NCBI RefSeq assembly: GCF_045528445.1
Contig: NZ_JBGQQU010000010.1
Location: 18,440 to 82,439 of the forward strand
Source: Desemzia sp045528445
GTDB taxonomy: Bacteria; Bacillota; Bacilli; Lactobacillales; Carnobacteriaceae
Direction of reading: 5' to 3'
Length of the DNA stretch: 64,000 bases
Positions 1-8,491 of this stretch are shown piece after piece. The notes under the pieces were generated by a model that worked only from the letters and a program-made list of their open reading frames with translations, searched no databases and had not been told where the DNA came from. The translations under genes were made by a program, and so were the position numbers. Positions within the stretch are counted from its first letter, which is position 1. Each line of letters opens with the position of its first letter.

Positions 1-612
1 TGGTCACCTGTTGGAGAAGATGAAATCTTTGATCAAGAAACACTGATTAAGATCTTTGACTCAGCACGCTTAAGTAAATCGCCTGCCGCATTTGATGCGA
101 AAAAACTGGAATGGATCAACAATCACTACATGAAAGATGTAGACTTGGATACTGTTACGGAATTAGCAAAACCGCACTTGGTAAAAGCTGGACGTATCGA
201 AGAAAACTTATCTGAAGAACAAGAACAATGGGTGAAAAACCTTGTCAGCTTGTATCATGAGCAAATGAGTTATGGAGCAGAAATCGTTGAATTATCTGAA
301 TTGTTCTTTACTGAAGCGCCAACTTTAGGAAACGAAGCCCGTGAAGTATTAGCTGGCGAAACCGTTCCAGAAGTCTTAGCCGCTTTTGATAAAGTATTGA
401 GCGAAATTGAACCATTTGATGCAGAAAATGTTAAAAAAGGAATCAAAACAGTTCAAAAAGAAACGGGCATTAAAGGGAAAAACTTATTTATGCCGATCCG
501 AATTGCCGTAACAGGACAAATGCACGGCCCGCAATTAAACGAAACGATTGAATTATTAGGACGCGATAAAACGAAGAAACATTTAGAAGAAGTTCTAAAT
601 ACATTAGCGTAA
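1..612 (+). CDS. gltX: Glutamyl-tRNA synthetase, C-terminal part (5' end outside window)
   Basis: The reading frame is open from base 1 and encodes the last 203 residues of a class I glutamyl-tRNA synthetase, which charges tRNA-Glu in the cytoplasm. The frame enters at WSPVGEDE, the stretch that follows the KMSKS-like loop in this family, and continues through the helical anticodon-binding domain with the DSARLSKSPAAFD segment and the C-terminal GQMHGPQLNETI and LLGRDK segments. The catalytic HIGH half lies upstream of the window. Its position directly before cysE-cysS is the usual Firmicutes order. The family is about 480-500 residues long, so roughly 40 percent is visible. Confidence 0.95.
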   Translation, partial: WSPVGEDEIFDQETLIKIFDSARLSKSPAAFDAKKLEWINNHYMKDVDLDTVTELAKPHLVKAGRIEENLSEEQEQWVKNLVSLYHEQMSYGAEIVELSELFFTEAPTLGNEAREVLAGETVPEVLAAFDKVLSEIEPFDAENVKKGIKTVQKETGIKGKNLFMPIRIAVTGQMHGPQLNETIELLGRDKTKKHLEEVLNTLA

Positions 613-624
613 AACTATACATTA

Positions 625-863
625 AAGACAATGATAAGAAAGAGTAACTGAATAAGCGCCTTCAGAGAGTCTGTATGGGTGGAAGCAGATGACGCGAATT
701 CAGTGAAGTGCCTCTTGGAGTTGTGGTGTCGAATCAAGTAGACACCTACCGGCTAACACCCGTTACCCTGTCCGAGATTAGTGGCTTTTTGAGCGACTAA
801 TGAAAAAAAGTGGAACCACGCCAAAGCGTCTTTTTTGTGAAAGCAAAAAAGACGCTATTTTTA
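625..863 (+). promoter_or_regulatory. T-box leader of cysE-cysS (Cys specifier TGC)
   Basis: This leader has T-box architecture. A Stem I region holds AGAGAG at 664-669. The specifier loop strand reads GAAG-TGC at 705-711, flanked by arms that pair with upstream sequence (TCAGT with ACTGA, CTCTT with AAGAG). The T-box core GTGGAACCACG lies at 810-820, and an intrinsic terminator with arms 825-837 and 845-857 plus a T run follows. TGC is a cysteine codon, which fits the genes downstream. Uncharged tRNA-Cys is expected to stabilise the antiterminator and switch the operon on. Confidence 0.9.
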
Positions 864-1070
864 TAAAGATGTGGAGGACGCTTGGTAGACGCGACAAGAA
901 AATAGGAAATGCAATAGAGGATGCCCTTTATCCTCAATTGCATTTATCTTTTTCTCGAGTGTCTAGCGACCGCAACTCGCCTAGACTGATGCGAAGTGGC
1001 CCGTTTAGCTCCGATAGAAAAAATCTAGTTTAATAAGTTTCCCCAAAAATAAATCATAAAAAAGAAAAAA
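864..1070 (+). other. Structured spacer between T-box terminator and cysE
   Basis: About 200 bases separate the T-box terminator from the cysE ribosome-binding site, longer than usual. The stretch holds a strong imperfect hairpin at 907-945 (arms around GCAATAGAGGAT and ATCCTCAATTGC) inside a longer rod, followed by a GC-richer tract with repeated CTAGAC and GCGA motifs at about 957-1015. A 77-codon frame across it begins inside the T-box, has no ribosome-binding site and is not credible. A second control element or an inserted repeat is possible. Confidence 0.5.
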
Positions 1071-1081
1071 AGGTGGCCAAT

Positions 1082-1612
1082 ATGCGTACTATAAGTGAAA
1101 CGGTTCAAACGATAAAACAGAATGATCCCTCAGTCCGCAGTACGCTGGAGATATTCTTGACTTATCCGGGGTTTCATGCGATATTGTGGCATCGAGCAGC
1201 GTATTTTTTCTATCGGCACCAATGGTATTTGGTGGGGAAAATAATCGCGACTATTTCTAGATTTTTTACAGGAATCGAGATTCATCCAGGAGCCGTCATT
1301 GGAAAAAGATTGTTTATTGATCATGGGATGGGACTGGTTATTGGAGAAACGGCCATCATTGGAGACGATGTGGTGCTGTTTCATGGGGTAACTTTAGGCG
1401 GAACCGGAAAAGAAAGAGGAAAACGGCACCCTACGATTGGGAATAATGTCTTAATATCCGCACATACTCAGGTTTTAGGACCGATCACTATAGGAGATAA
1501 CTCTAAAATCGGCGCTTCAGCAGTGGTGCTGGAAGACATCCCAAGTAATGCTACAGCTGTAGGGATACCTGCAAAAGTCGTCAAATTGAATGGTCAACGA
1601 GTAGCACACTAA
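1082..1612 (+). CDS. cysE: Serine O-acetyltransferase
   Basis: This enzyme transfers acetyl from acetyl-CoA to L-serine, making O-acetylserine for cysteine synthesis. The protein is 176 residues, short like other Firmicutes SATs. A helical N-terminus is followed by a left-handed beta-helix of hexapeptide repeats (EIHPGAVIGKRLFIDHG, GVTLGGTGKERGKRHPTIG), with the catalytic Asp80-His81 pair in FIDHG and His101 in FHGVTLGG. The longest frame would start at GTG 1073, but AAGGTGG at 1070-1076 sits correctly for ATG 1082 and overlaps the GTG, so 1082 is chosen. The T-box leader upstream and cysS 43 bases downstream make this a cysteine supply and charging operon. Confidence 0.93.
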   Translation: MRTISETVQTIKQNDPSVRSTLEIFLTYPGFHAILWHRAAYFFYRHQWYLVGKIIATISRFFTGIEIHPGAVIGKRLFIDHGMGLVIGETAIIGDDVVLFHGVTLGGTGKERGKRHPTIGNNVLISAHTQVLGPITIGDNSKIGASAVVLEDIPSNATAVGIPAKVVKLNGQRVAH

Positions 1613-1655
1613 ACTAAACGAATTAAAATCTCACCTAAAAAGGAAGTGGTAATCC

Positions 1656-3062
1656 ATGCTAAAAATCTATAACACGCTGACTCGCCAAAAAGAAGCATTT
1701 GTCCCTTTAGAAGAAGGCAAAGTAAAAATGTATGTTTGCGGTCCTACGGTATACAATTACATCCATATTGGAAACGCGCGCAGTACTGTAGCTTTTGATA
1801 CGGTTCGCAGGTATTTGGAATATCGCGGGTATGATGTCAATTTTGTTTCTAATTTTACCGATGTAGACGATAAAATCATTCGTACAGCTCAGGAAATGAA
1901 CATCACTGCTCCCGCAGTTGCTCAGAGATTTATTGATGCTTATTACGAAGACACCGCTGCTCTAGGCGTTGAAAAAGCTACAAGCAATCCTCGAGTTATG
2001 GATAATATGCCTGATATCATTGAATTTATCAACGCGTTGGTCGAAAAAGAGTATGCCTACGAAGCAAGCGGTGATGTCTATTTCCGTACGCGTAAATTTA
2101 AAGAGTATGGCAAACTTAGTGATATGTCGATCGATGATTTAGAAGTGGGTGCAAGCAATCGTCTAAATGACGAAGAAAATACCAAAAAAGAGGATCCGTT
2201 AGATTTTGCTTTATGGAAGGCTGCCAAAGCGGAAGAAATCAATTGGGACTCTCCTTGGGGAAAGGGTCGTCCAGGCTGGCATATTGAATGCTCGGTCATG
2301 GCTACTAAATACCTTGGAGATACGATCGATATCCATGCAGGCGGTCAAGACTTGGCTTTTCCGCATCACGAAAACGAAATCGCTCAAAGCGAAGCCAAAA
2401 CAGGGCACCCATTTGCCAACTATTGGATGCACAATGGTTTTGTGACGATGGATAACGAGAAAATGAGCAAATCGCTTGGGAATTTTGTGTTGGTACACGA
2501 TATCGTCAAACAAGTCGATCCGCAGATTTTGCGCTTTTTCATGGCTACTACTCAATATCGACGTCCAATCAGTTATAGTATGGCAACGATTGATGAAGCG
2601 AAAAATAATTTAGCTAAATTGCGTCATGCTTACGAAAATGTTGGTTATCGTTTGAAAGATGCTGTAGAATCAGTAGCAACAGATGCTGAACAAATCGCTC
2701 AATTGGATGAATTCAAGCAAACGTTTATCCGCGAGATGGATGACGACTTTAATGCCGCTAATGGGATAACCGTCGTTTACGATTTGTCTAAAACGATGAA
2801 TATTTATAGTGAACAAGCAGAAGTGTCTAAAACTGTCCTAGAAGCGATGCAGAAATTGATGAGTGAATTGATGCTGATCTTCGGAATTGCCTTTGAAGAA
2901 GAAACATTGTTGGATGAAAAAGTGGAACAATTGATCGTCGAGCGCAATGAGGCTCGCGCGGCTAAAAACTTCCAACGAAGCGATGAGATTCGTGATTTAT
3001 TGAAAGCAGAAGGCATTATTTTAGACGATACACCACAAGGTACTAGATGGAGAAGAGGATAA
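1656..3062 (+). CDS. cysS: Cysteinyl-tRNA synthetase
   Basis: A 468-residue class I aminoacyl-tRNA synthetase that charges tRNA-Cys. Cys28 in MYVCGPT and later Cys and His residues in WHIECS and HHENE form the zinc site that recognises the cysteine thiol. HIGN lies at residues 37-40 and KMSKS at about 269-273. The C-terminal helical domain ends in the usual GTRWRRG. AAGGAAGTGG precedes the ATG. It lies behind cysE in the T-box operon, and mrnC starts one base after its stop, implying cotranscription. Confidence 0.97.
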   Translation: MLKIYNTLTRQKEAFVPLEEGKVKMYVCGPTVYNYIHIGNARSTVAFDTVRRYLEYRGYDVNFVSNFTDVDDKIIRTAQEMNITAPAVAQRFIDAYYEDTAALGVEKATSNPRVMDNMPDIIEFINALVEKEYAYEASGDVYFRTRKFKEYGKLSDMSIDDLEVGASNRLNDEENTKKEDPLDFALWKAAKAEEINWDSPWGKGRPGWHIECSVMATKYLGDTIDIHAGGQDLAFPHHENEIAQSEAKTGHPFANYWMHNGFVTMDNEKMSKSLGNFVLVHDIVKQVDPQILRFFMATTQYRRPISYSMATIDEAKNNLAKLRHAYENVGYRLKDAVESVATDAEQIAQLDEFKQTFIREMDDDFNAANGITVVYDLSKTMNIYSEQAEVSKTVLEAMQKLMSELMLIFGIAFEEETLLDEKVEQLIVERNEARAAKNFQRSDEIRDLLKAEGIILDDTPQGTRWRRG

Positions 3063-3063
3063 C

Positions 3064-3474
3064 ATGACTGAAAAAAATTGGGCATTATTGAACGGATTAG
3101 CATTAGCTTACGTTGGAGATGCCATTTATGAAACGTATATCAGAGATTATTTAGTGAATCAAGGGCAAACGAGACCCAACCAATTGCATCGCATGGCGAC
3201 GCATTTCGTGTCCGCCAAAGCACAAGCTTTTTTGATGCATGAGATGATGTCGGCAGAATTACTTTCTGAAGAAGAAACAACGATGTTCAAGCGAGGCAGA
3301 AATGCCAAGAGCCATACATCAGCTAAAAATGCAGACATTACAACTTACCGTATTTCTACAGGTTTTGAAGCGTTGATGGGGTACTTGCATTTGTCAGGCG
3401 AAAAAGAACGGATGGAAGAATTGATCAACTGGTGTATCCAGAAAGTGGAGGAGACAAACGATGCCAAGAAATGA
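3064..3474 (+). CDS. mrnC: Mini-ribonuclease III
   Basis: This 136-residue protein is an RNase III catalytic domain without the double-stranded-RNA-binding domain, the Mini-III form that matures 23S rRNA ends in Firmicutes. The metal-binding signature is ALAYVGDAIYE at residues 13-23 with Asp19. The LHRMATHFVSAKAQ helix and the conserved RRGRNAK-like turn (FKRGRNAKSHTSAKN) follow. It starts one base after the cysS stop and its end overlaps rlmB by 14 bases. Length and context are normal for the family. Confidence 0.94.
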   Translation: MTEKNWALLNGLALAYVGDAIYETYIRDYLVNQGQTRPNQLHRMATHFVSAKAQAFLMHEMMSAELLSEEETTMFKRGRNAKSHTSAKNADITTYRISTGFEALMGYLHLSGEKERMEELINWCIQKVEETNDAKK

Positions 3475-4318
3475 TAAACGATCGTCAAATAGAGATCGAG
3501 ATAGAAAAAAAACGACTAACCGTCGTCCTCAGCACAAACGTCCGCAACAAATTGATTCCGTAGAAGCGGTAGAGAATGAAGAGGATCGCGATTTTGTCAT
3601 GGGAAGAATCCCAGCGATCGAAGTATTGAAATCAGAACGAGATATCAATAAAGTCTTTTTACAAGAAGGTCTTTCTGGCGCTAAAATGGAAGAAATCCAT
3701 GGACTAGCTAAAAAACGCAAAGTACAAATTTCGATCGTGCCAAAATCAAAACTAGATTTACTAGTAGATGGACAAAACCATCAAGGTGTTGTGGTTGGAA
3801 CAGCAGCTTTTGCTTACTCAACGATTGATGATTTATTTGAAGCAGCGGCTATAAAGAATGAAGACCCGTTCTTTATTTTATTGGATGGTGTGGAAGATCC
3901 GCATAATTTGGGATCAATCATGCGTACGGCAGATGCCAGCGGAGCTCACGGAATTATTATTCCTAAACGCCGTGCAGTTGGACTGACGGCAACCGTTGCT
4001 AAAGCTTCAACAGGCGCCATTGAGCACGTTCCAGTCGTTCGTGTGACCAATCTGGTACAAACCATCAAAGACTTGAAAGAACGCGGTATTTGGTTCTATG
4101 GCACAGATATGGAAGGCCAAGACTACCGCAAATGGGATGCAACATTGCCAGTGGGACTTGTTATTGGAAATGAAGGCAAAGGTGTCTCAAGGCTCGTGAA
4201 AGAGCAAATGGATGGGACTATTACCATTCCTATGACTGGTCATGTGCAAAGTTTAAACGCAAGTGTCGCAGCTGGTTTATTGATGTACGAAGTTTACCGA
4301 GGACGCAATAAACTGTAA
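3461..4318 (+). CDS. rlmB: 23S rRNA (guanosine-2'-O-)-methyltransferase RlmB
   Basis: A 285-residue SpoU-family 2'-O-methyltransferase. A basic, disordered extension of about 45 residues (many Arg, Lys, Asn and Gln) precedes the SpoU substrate-binding domain (GRIPAIEVLKS). The knotted catalytic domain carries the three SPOUT motifs: DPHNLGSIMRTADASG (from about 145), GNEGKGVSRLV, and MTGHVQSLNASVAAG. These bind S-adenosylmethionine. The start overlaps mrnC, and a GTGGAGGAG Shine-Dalgarno lies within the mrnC end. The target is inferred from the family; some members act on tRNA. Confidence 0.92.
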   Translation: MPRNDKRSSNRDRDRKKTTNRRPQHKRPQQIDSVEAVENEEDRDFVMGRIPAIEVLKSERDINKVFLQEGLSGAKMEEIHGLAKKRKVQISIVPKSKLDLLVDGQNHQGVVVGTAAFAYSTIDDLFEAAAIKNEDPFFILLDGVEDPHNLGSIMRTADASGAHGIIIPKRRAVGLTATVAKASTGAIEHVPVVRVTNLVQTIKDLKERGIWFYGTDMEGQDYRKWDATLPVGLVIGNEGKGVSRLVKEQMDGTITIPMTGHVQSLNASVAAGLLMYEVYRGRNKL

Positions 4319-4354
4319 AACAAACTAAAAGGGAAAAGAAGGGAGGTCGAGGCT

Positions 4355-4882
4355 ATGAAGAAAGAAGTTCTGATCGTAGATGGATACAATATGATAGGCG
4401 CTTGGCCAATGTTGGAAAAATTGAAAAACCAAGATGAGATGGAAGAAGCAAGGGATTTATTGCTACATGAACTATCCAATTATGCAAAATATGAGGACAT
4501 CGAAGTACGCATAGTTTTCGATGCCCAATTTGTTCCCGGAATCCAAAAAAGCTATGCAAAATATCAACTAAGTGTTATATTTACTAAGGAAGGTGAAACC
4601 GCTGACAGTTACATAGAACGGGTAGTTGGAGAAGAAAATCTGCTGATTACACAAGTGACCGTAGCGACCAGTGATTTAGCCGAACAATGGATGATTTTTC
4701 AAAAAGGTGCATTGCGTAAATCTGCCAACGAGCTGTACAAAGATTTGCAGCACTCAAAAAAATCCATCGAAAATGATGCAAAAACCTTACATAGTCAAAG
4801 TTACCGCCGAAATTCACCATGGAACCACCACCAATTAGATACGTTAGAGAAATATCGAGATCATTTAGCAGAGAAAAAGTAG
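4355..4882 (+). CDS. rae1: NYN-domain endoribonuclease, Rae1/YacP family
   Basis: A 175-residue protein with a PIN-like NYN fold. The N-terminal strand ends in LIVDGYNMIGAWP, with Asp9 expected to bind metal, and the further acidic residues lie in VRIVFDAQFVPG and GETADSYIERVV. The B. subtilis homologue Rae1 (YacP) cleaves mRNA at the ribosomal A site. GGGAGGT lies 7 bases before the ATG. It belongs to the conserved run after rlmB and before the sigma factor. Function in this organism is inferred from family and synteny. Confidence 0.85.
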   Translation: MKKEVLIVDGYNMIGAWPMLEKLKNQDEMEEARDLLLHELSNYAKYEDIEVRIVFDAQFVPGIQKSYAKYQLSVIFTKEGETADSYIERVVGEENLLITQVTVATSDLAEQWMIFQKGALRKSANELYKDLQHSKKSIENDAKTLHSQSYRRNSPWNHHQLDTLEKYRDHLAEKK

Positions 4883-4897
4883 GATTTTGAGAATCCC

Positions 4898-5595
4898 AAA
4901 AAAGAGCAGACTAAAAATGAGCTAAATAAAAATAGACGATCTAGAGCTGGAGGAAAAATAGTGAACGAAGCAGATGATTTATATAAACATTTAAGTAATG
5001 AAGAATTGATTTCTATCATAAAAGAAGGGGACTATGGTCCATTTGAAGCTTTATTTCAGCGTCATGCAGGAATGGTCCAAATTATAATCAATGATTTCTA
5101 TATTAAGAGTTACGAAAAAGAGGACTTTAATCAAGAAGCAAGAATTGTTTTAAATACGACTATTCATGCCTACGATAAAGATAGATTCTGCACCTTTGGA
5201 AATTTTTTCAAATCAAATTTACGGCATTACTATATCAACTTGTTACGCAAAGACATGGCTAAAAAAAGAAGAATTGAAAAAGTTTCAGAATCATTAGACA
5301 GCTTGTTAGAAAATGGTTTTTCACCGACTTACATAAAAAATTTTTCAGGTGAAATGAACTTTCAACAAGCGTTAGAAGTAAAAGAGAATATTCCTTATTT
5401 CTATGATTCTTTATCAAAATTTGAATACAAAGTTTTTCTAAGATACATGAAAAATATGGATAAAGAAGAGATAGCACAAGAACTTCAATGTGAGGTTGCA
5501 CGAGTAGTCAATGCACTAGATAGATGCAAAAGGAAATTAATAATGAATATAAAATAATTTAGTAAGCGCTTACTAATAGAGGTCTGCTCTTTTTA
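4898..5595. repeat. 13-base inverted repeat flanking the sigma factor gene
   Basis: AAAAAGAGCAGAC within 4898-4912 is the exact reverse complement of GTCTGCTCTTTTT at 5582-5594. The two arms bracket the whole sigma factor gene. A separate perfect 16-base palindrome, TAGTAAGCGCTTACTA, lies between gene end and right arm at 5560-5575. The right arm resembles a T-rich terminator half, so long-range pairing in the transcript is possible. Confidence 0.45.
4961..5557 (+). CDS. sigH: Sigma-70 family RNA polymerase sigma factor (SigH/ComX-like)
   Basis: A 198-residue sigma factor. Region 2 is visible in the FEALFQRHAGMVQ to FNQEARIVLNTTIHAYD segment and the FCTFGNFFKSNLRHYYIN core-binding and -10 helices. 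Region 4 is the C-terminal helix-turn-helix ending in ELQCEVARVVNALDRCKRKL. The start is GTG with CTGGAGG 8 bases upstream. Position after rae1 is where Firmicutes carry sigH, whose relatives control competence or stationary-phase genes. Which regulon it serves here cannot be read from the window. It is flanked by an inverted repeat and followed by a strong terminator. Confidence 0.85.
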   Translation: MNEADDLYKHLSNEELISIIKEGDYGPFEALFQRHAGMVQIIINDFYIKSYEKEDFNQEARIVLNTTIHAYDKDRFCTFGNFFKSNLRHYYINLLRKDMAKKRRIEKVSESLDSLLENGFSPTYIKNFSGEMNFQQALEVKENIPYFYDSLSKFEYKVFLRYMKNMDKEEIAQELQCEVARVVNALDRCKRKLIMNIK

Positions 5596-5619
5596 GTACT
5601 CTTAAATACTAAGTTAATT

Positions 5620-5664
5620 AAAGGCCTGTGCTACGATAGAAAAATCGTAGTACAGGCCTTTTCT
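5620..5664 (+). terminator. Intrinsic terminator after sigH
   Basis: A long stem (arms AAAGGCCTGTGCTACGAT and ATCGTAGTACAGGCCTTTT, one mismatch) with a 6-base loop, followed by TTTTCT. It lies between sigH and the convergent DUF975 gene and probably serves both. Confidence 0.85.
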
Positions 5665-5712
5665 ATAACGGATTAATAACAGCAGGACTCATTAATTAAA
5701 GGATTGTCTTTT

Positions 5713-6468
5713 TTAATTAAGCGATTCATCCCATTCAACATCATCCCATTCACTGTCTTCAATAGAAGGACTGCCAACTAAATCGTTGTAAAAGGCTGCG
5801 TTGGTAGCGATCATGTATGGAGAAATCCATAAAAAGCCAATGCCTAATGTAAGAATACCAAGTAAGATCCAACCTAGAAAGCTTAGTTCCAAAAGAAAGA
5901 ACCGCGCTTTGTGTCCTTGCATCAATTCCTTACTCTCCGTAATACAATCCAATGCTGAGATTTTTTCCAAATCTGGACGGTCAACGTGGTCTTTGTAAAT
6001 CAAGTAAGCTTGTGAGTAAGCATATGATTTAATGATCCCAGGAATAATAAATAGTAATGCCCATAGGAAAGTAAAAAGACTTGAAATAATATAAATCAGC
6101 AATACTCCTAAAAAATACTTTTTAGAAAATACTTGGAATGCATCTTTTAATGGACGAATCTTGTAACTAGCATCGCGAAAAACATTTAAGAAAGCAAATG
6201 TAATTCCGGTAGAAATAAATGTTGTAAAAATGCCGCTGATAGTACTGCTTCCACCGCCGCTTCCGCCATCATCACCATAATATGTCCCTGTTTCGGGAGA
6301 ATAACCGATCGTTTCAATGGCTATCACAATGGCAACTACTACAATTACCATAGCAACAATCATAAGTAAAGTGGGAATAAGGTTCATCAATACAGCGTCT
6401 TTCCATCTTCCACTTAACATATCACGAGCGTCTTGTTTCAATTCTGCTCTTGTTTTATACTCATTCAT
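5713..6468 (-). CDS. DUF975 family membrane protein
   Basis: A 251-residue integral membrane protein. The N-terminal signature YKTRAELKQDARDMLSGRWKDAV is typical of DUF975 proteins. About five hydrophobic segments follow, with a glycine/serine-rich extracellular-looking loop (GDDGGSGGGSS) after the first, a conserved FIIPGIIKSYAYSQAYLIYKDH segment, and a final acidic tail. AGGAG lies 8 bases before the ATG. The molecular role of the family is unknown. It is a single-gene unit convergent with sigH. Confidence 0.75.
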   Translation of the reverse strand: MNEYKTRAELKQDARDMLSGRWKDAVLMNLIPTLLMIVAMVIVVVAIVIAIETIGYSPETGTYYGDDGGSGGGSSTISGIFTTFISTGITFAFLNVFRDASYKIRPLKDAFQVFSKKYFLGVLLIYIISSLFTFLWALLFIIPGIIKSYAYSQAYLIYKDHVDRPDLEKISALDCITESKELMQGHKARFFLLELSFLGWILLGILTLGIGFLWISPYMIATNAAFYNDLVGSPSIEDSEWDDVEWDESLN

Positions 6469-6974
6469 TATGTATAACTCCTCTTAATTGTGTTTTATTT
6501 CTCAAGACATAATATACCATAAATAACCATAAAAAACGTGTTAAATATACCGTTTCTTATACTTGATGTCTTACAGTGATTCCCTAAATGTAAACTGCCT
6601 CAGAATGAAGTAGCACCCTATAAATTTAGCATAGCCAAAATGAGAACGGAATAATGGATAGAAAAGACTTCATAAATAAGATTAAAAAAAATAAGTTTTT
6701 CCTGCCCTCCTTAACTTAGTCCTTTCATTATCTCAATATTTCCCGGGAAAGTAACGCATCTGCTGGTTTACATTTAGCAACCATTAGTTGACATCTGTAT
6801 AAATAAACCAAATGCCTTTAAAAAAACCATCAATAACTGATTTCTACTCAAAGGGATTAAAAGTACAGCCTTTCTAGTTGTAAAAGAAAGTCACTTTTTT
6901 GAGAGAGTCGTAAATTCTAATGAAAATAGAAGGTTGTATTAAAATAAAAAAGCCATAAAGAGGAGGAGTAACAA
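6469..6974. other. Intergenic stretch, no gene seen
   Basis: About 500 AT-rich bases between two divergently oriented genes. I see no reading frame with a ribosome-binding site and no strong hairpin. It presumably holds the promoters for both neighbours, but no convincing -35/-10 pair could be assigned. Confidence 0.6.
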
Positions 6975-7840
6975 ATGAAATATACAGTGACAGGTGCAAC
7001 CGGGCATTTAGGCAGCGGAGTCGTGGAAGAGCTGTTGAAGCAAGTGGCACCTCATGAAGTACGAGCAGCGGTTCACACCCTTACAAAAGCGGAAAATCTC
7101 AAAAAACAAGGGGTTGAAGTAACCGCTATTGAGTATTTAGATGCTGCAACCATAGTAAAGGCCATTAAAGAGACGGATGTGCTCGTTTATATCCCGAGTA
7201 AAACTTATAATGTGCTGCAGCGCATTACGGAATTTGAAAATACGTTGCAAGCAGTGGAAGAGAGCGGTATCAAAAATATCGTTTTTGTCGGCTTCATCGC
7301 GGATCAAGAAAACAATCCGTTTCAAATGTCGTCTTACTATGCGTACGCACCGAGACGCTTGGCGGGATTAGACATCCAGTATGCTGTTGTAAAAAATGCT
7401 TTGTATGCAGATCCATTGGTACCTTATTTGTCGGAATTGATTGAACGTGAAAATATTATTTATCCGGTGAAAGACCAAGCGTTGTCCTTTATTACCATAC
7501 AAGACAGTGCCGAAGCGATTGCTAAAGTAGCTCTAAACACTCATTTGCGGAATAACGGGCAAGTTACTTGCTGACTCAATCGCGTAACTACGATATGGTG
7601 GCATTAAGTCAGGTGTTGAGTGAGGTGACGGGAGAAAAAATCGGTTATGAGCCAGTTTCCTTGAAAGAATTTGCGGAAATGTACAATGAAGATGGCATGG
7701 GAAGAGAGTTGGCTTCGATGTACAAAGCAGGCGGAATGGGCTTGTTGGATACCGTCACGGAAGACTTCAAATTCATTACCGGTCACGACCCGCAAGCAAT
7801 GGAGTGGTTTATTCAAGAAGGCATTAAGAAGGAAAACTAA
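6975..7840 (+). pseudogene. NmrA-like NAD(P)-binding oxidoreductase, frameshifted
   Basis: Two overlapping frames together make one NmrA/QorB-type atypical short-chain reductase of about 288 residues. The first (6975-7574) has the nucleotide-binding TGATGHLGSG at residues 6-15 and the rest of the Rossmann fold. It stops just after NNGQV. The second frame (from 7568) resumes at LLTQSRNYDMVALSQVLSEVTG, the expected continuation. Adding one T near 7563-7565 (GTT-TAC-TTG) would restore NGQVYLLTQ, so a one-base deletion or a sequencing error explains the break. AGGAGGAG precedes the start. Relatives are quinone reductases; the substrate is unknown here. Confidence 0.8.
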
Positions 7841-7886
7841 AACAGCCTCGTATTGAAGAAGTGATCTTTGGTGCGAGGCTGTTTAT
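7839..7886 (+). terminator. Terminator after the NmrA-like gene
   Basis: Arms AAACAGCCTCG and CGAGGCTGTTT, with a loop of about 22 bases and a short T-rich tail. Confidence 0.75.
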
Positions 7887-7920
7887 TACATTTTCTCAAA
7901 ATTTTAAAGAATGCTTTGTG

Positions 7921-8190
7921 CTATTTATGGTAAATATTTTTGTGATGATCTACTTGAATAGCCGACACAATCATTTTGTCATCTTGGATGTCTAAAAGTA
8001 CTCTATAGTTGCCAATTCGATAACGCCAATAACCAGAGCGATTGGCGGTCAGTCCTTTACCTAGCTTTCTCGGATCATCTATTCCATCGATGTGTTGATA
8101 TAGCCAACTCGTGATGAGACAAGATTGAAACTGATCCATTTTTCTGAGTTGTTTTTGGACATTTTTTGTAAAAAGCAGTTTATACGGCAT
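7921..8190 (-). CDS. RelE/ParE-family toxin
   Basis: An 89-residue basic protein of the RelE/YoeB-like toxin fold. It begins MPYKLLFTKNVQKQLRKM, has the conserved DDPRKLGKGL linker, and carries the core strands YWRYRIGNYRVLLDIQDDKMIV with Arg and Tyr residues typical of the ribosome-dependent mRNA-interferase site. Its ATG overlaps the antitoxin stop by one base (TGATG), so the two are translationally coupled. RelE relatives cleave mRNA in the ribosomal A site while ParE relatives poison gyrase. The sequence alone favours RelE but does not settle it. Confidence 0.85.
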   Translation of the reverse strand: MPYKLLFTKNVQKQLRKMDQFQSCLITSWLYQHIDGIDDPRKLGKGLTANRSGYWRYRIGNYRVLLDIQDDKMIVSAIQVDHHKNIYHK

Positions 8191-8417
8191 CAGAGTTCTC
8201 CAAATTCATCTAAAATCTCAGACATCGAAACTGTTTCTCTACCGGATTCTATCCATCTTTTGCGGGAAATTTCGGCAATCTGCTTGTCGTATTCATCTTC
8301 TAATAGTTCCATAGAATATTTTTTCATTAAATCAGATAAGGTTATTCCATAAAACTCTGCCATGTATTCCAACCATTCTTTTTCTTCATCTTTTACACGG
8401 ATAGTGATCATTGCCAT
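8190..8417 (-). CDS. RelB-like antitoxin (ribbon-helix-helix)
   Basis: A 75-residue protein beginning MAMITIRVKDEEKEWLEYMAE, an MetJ/Arc ribbon-helix-helix DNA-binding motif of the type found in RelB/DUF6290 antitoxins. An acidic C-terminus expected to wrap the toxin follows. A GTG at 8426 would add three residues, but the AGAGG Shine-Dalgarno is correctly spaced for ATG 8417. It is the first gene of the pair and probably autorepresses with its toxin through the inverted repeat just upstream. Confidence 0.83.
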   Translation of the reverse strand: MAMITIRVKDEEKEWLEYMAEFYGITLSDLMKKYSMELLEDEYDKQIAEISRKRWIESGRETVSMSEILDEFGEL

Positions 8418-8439
8418 CGAAAACACCTCTTTTTTTTTA

Positions 8440-8460
8440 CTGTATTACAAAGCAATACAG
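8440..8460. promoter_or_regulatory. Inverted repeat upstream of the toxin-antitoxin operon
   Basis: CTGTATT and AATACAG form a perfect 7-base dyad with a 7-base spacer, placed 23 bases before the antitoxin ATG and overlapping the likely promoter. This is the usual position of an autoregulatory operator in such modules. Confidence 0.6.
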
Positions 8461-8491
8461 GAGTAAAGAGGACGGCCTTCAATATGTTCTA

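Noticed and set aside
800..1033. 77-codon frame upstream of cysE
   Set aside because: It lies across the T-box core, terminator and structured spacer, and has no ribosome-binding site.
2078..3103. Minus-strand frames opposite cysS
   Set aside because: They are shadows of a clearly conserved gene.
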